A DNA stretch of 7,369 bases. Source: Planctomycetota bacterium (GTDB lineage Bacteria; Planctomycetota; UBA1135; UBA2386). The position numbers and the translations under genes are program-made. Positions within the stretch are counted from its first letter, which is position 1. Every line of letters begins with the position of its first letter. The stretch lies in NCBI GenBank assembly GCA_947455805.1, contig CANGSN010000142.1, positions 1-7,369 of the forward strand. Direction: 5' to 3'. The notes under the pieces were generated by a model that was not told where the DNA came from, searched no databases, and saw only the letters and a program-made list of their open reading frames with translations. Below are positions 6,576 to 7,369 of this stretch, in pieces.

Positions 6576-6755
6576 CGTGAGCGGGGGATCGGCCGCCGGG
6601 AACCGGTGCCTCGATAGGGATTACCCTCAGAAAGGCCCCCTACGTCCCTTGGCAGGCACGAGATGGCATCATCGGCAACCTCCGCGGGGCCGTCTCCCCT
6701 GGCGTCCTCACCATTTCCTGAATACGCAGCGCCCCGTCGTGGAACTCACCACCCG
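6576..6755. promoter_or_regulatory. Divergent intergenic region, presumed promoters of chemoreceptor and sigma factor
   Basis: 180 bases between divergent starts, so at least one promoter for each gene should lie here. The stretch 6611-6640 (GATAGGGATTACCCTCAGAA core) is clearly less GC-rich than its surroundings and includes AGGG-ATTA-CCCT (6616-6627), a small inverted repeat that could be part of a promoter or operator. No standard -35/-10 pair can be assigned with confidence. Codons in 6663-6755, if read as an N-terminal extension of the sigma factor, often end in A or T, so the stretch is better read as non-coding. Confidence 0.45.
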
Positions 6756-7319
6756 ATGACTGCAGCGCCCATTCCATCGACAGCGCCGAATCCGATCGGC
6801 GCCTCGGCACCGCCGCCGGCGGGCGTCCTGGTCCATCGGCACCTGCGCACGGTATGGCGCTACCTGCGCACCCTCGGCGCCCCCGCGGACGTCGCCGACG
6901 ATCTCGCGCAGGAAGCGTTCCTGGTGGCGCTGCGGCGCGGCGCCTGCGAACTGGCGCCCGCGGCGACCGGCGCGTTCCTGCGGCGCACGGCGCGCTTCCT
7001 GTTCCTGCACCACCTGCGCGACCGCCATCGCGATGCCGCGCACCTGGGCGGGTTCGCCGACGCCGTCGACGAACTGTTCGCGCGCGAGGATGCGGCCGGT
7101 GGCAGCGACGAGCACCTGGAACGCCTGCGCGCTTGCGTCGCCAGCCTGCCGCCGCGGTCGCGCCTCGCCCTCGAGCGCTGCTACGGACTCGGCGCCGACA
7201 GCGACGCGTCGCGCGCCGCTGCCGCCAGCGAACTCGGCCTGCAACCCAACGGCCTGAAGACCTTGCTGCAGCGCGTCCGCCAGGCGCTGCGCGACTGCCT
7301 CGAACGGAAGAGACCATGA
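6756..7319 (+). CDS. Sigma-70 family RNA polymerase sigma factor, ECF-sized
   Basis: A 187-residue protein with the two-domain layout of ECF sigma factors, which direct RNA polymerase to a small set of promoters. Region 2 spans about 25-95 and includes VWRYLRTLG and DVADDLAQEAFLVAL (45-59), the region 2.1-2.2 core-binding helix pattern. The following FLRRTARFLFLHHLRDRHRD (74-93) corresponds to 2.3-2.4, which melts and reads the -10 element. Region 4 spans about 119-183: LERLRACVASLPPRSRLALE, then a helix-turn-helix with AAASELGLQPNGLKTLLQRVRQALRD that should read the -35 element. A Pro/Ala-rich N-terminal tail (1-22) precedes region 2. The ATG at 6756 was chosen because the upstream in-frame ATG at 6663 adds 31 residues with a codon pattern unlike the rest. 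Only a weak GTGGA lies upstream. The stop overlaps the next ATG (ATGA). The target regulon is unknown, and no anti-sigma factor can be confirmed here. Confidence 0.85.
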   Translation: MTAAPIPSTAPNPIGASAPPPAGVLVHRHLRTVWRYLRTLGAPADVADDLAQEAFLVALRRGACELAPAATGAFLRRTARFLFLHHLRDRHRDAAHLGGFADAVDELFAREDAAGGSDEHLERLRACVASLPPRSRLALERCYGLGADSDASRAAAASELGLQPNGLKTLLQRVRQALRDCLERKRP

Positions 7320-7369
7320 ACGACGAGAACGCTCCCGACCTGTCGCTGTCGGCCGACGCGGCCGCGGCC
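7316..7369 (+). CDS. Unidentified protein, N-terminal fragment coupled to the sigma factor
   Basis: The first 18 codons of a gene cut by the right edge. Its ATG overlaps the sigma factor TGA (ATGA). GGAAGAG at 7306-7312 is one of the better Shine-Dalgarno sites in the window: GGA ends seven bases before the ATG. The visible peptide begins MNDENAPDLS and becomes Ala-rich; it is acidic and soluble with no signal peptide. Genes in this position often encode an anti-sigma factor or a related regulator of the sigma factor, but no domain is visible, so this is only inference from position. Confidence 0.65.
   Translation, partial: MNDENAPDLSLSADAAAA

Noticed and set aside
5052..6617. A 521-codon plus-strand open frame antisense to the chemoreceptor
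   Set aside because: The minus strand encodes a full chemoreceptor with all expected domains; the antisense product is Arg-rich low-complexity sequence.
1..7369. CRISPR arrays, insertion sequences, tRNA or rRNA genes
   Set aside because: I saw no regularly spaced repeats, transposase motifs, terminal inverted repeats or RNA gene signatures on reading both strands.

Overview
This is a GC-rich (about 70% GC), densely coded window from a Gram-negative bacterium. Two lipoprotein signal peptides, very high GC at third codon positions, an almost complete lack of Shine-Dalgarno sites, and the mix of a haloperoxidase-type lipoprotein, a c-type-heme chemoreceptor and a compact ECF-like sigma factor would fit a Planctomycetota genome. 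A myxobacterium or a high-GC proteobacterium cannot be excluded, because no rRNA, tRNA or taxonomic marker gene is present.

Layout from left to right. Position 1 cuts a minus-strand gene whose first 26 codons encode a lipoprotein signal peptide. Diverging from it on the plus strand is a two-gene unit: a lipoprotein of the vanadium-dependent haloperoxidase / PAP2 superfamily with a complete vanadate (or phosphate) pocket, and a class I SAM methyltransferase with an N-terminal four-cysteine zinc ribbon. Their stop and start codons overlap (GTGA), so they are probably translationally coupled. This unit converges on a small three-helix membrane protein of the DUF3817 family. Upstream of that, on the same minus strand, lies a polytopic GT-C glycosyltransferase (family 39 / ArnT-like). 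It ends in a strong intrinsic terminator whose stem contains its own stop codon.

After a 234-base gap with no convincing gene comes a minus-strand methyl-accepting chemotaxis protein. Its extracytoplasmic sensor is of the Tll0287-like (DUF3365) type and carries a CxxCH c-heme attachment motif. A 180-base divergent intergenic region separates it from a plus-strand sigma-70 family factor of ECF size, whose stop overlaps the ATG of the next gene (ATGA). That gene is cut by the right edge and cannot be identified, although a regulator of the sigma factor would be usual in that position.

Functionally the window is mostly cell envelope and environmental sensing: surface-anchored redox or phosphate chemistry, lipid-linked sugar transfer, heme-based signal detection and a sigma factor. 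No mobile element, CRISPR array, RNA gene or phage gene is visible. The most distinctive points are the coupled haloperoxidase-methyltransferase pair, the c-heme chemoreceptor and the stop-in-hairpin gene ends. None of these amounts to a demonstrated new system.
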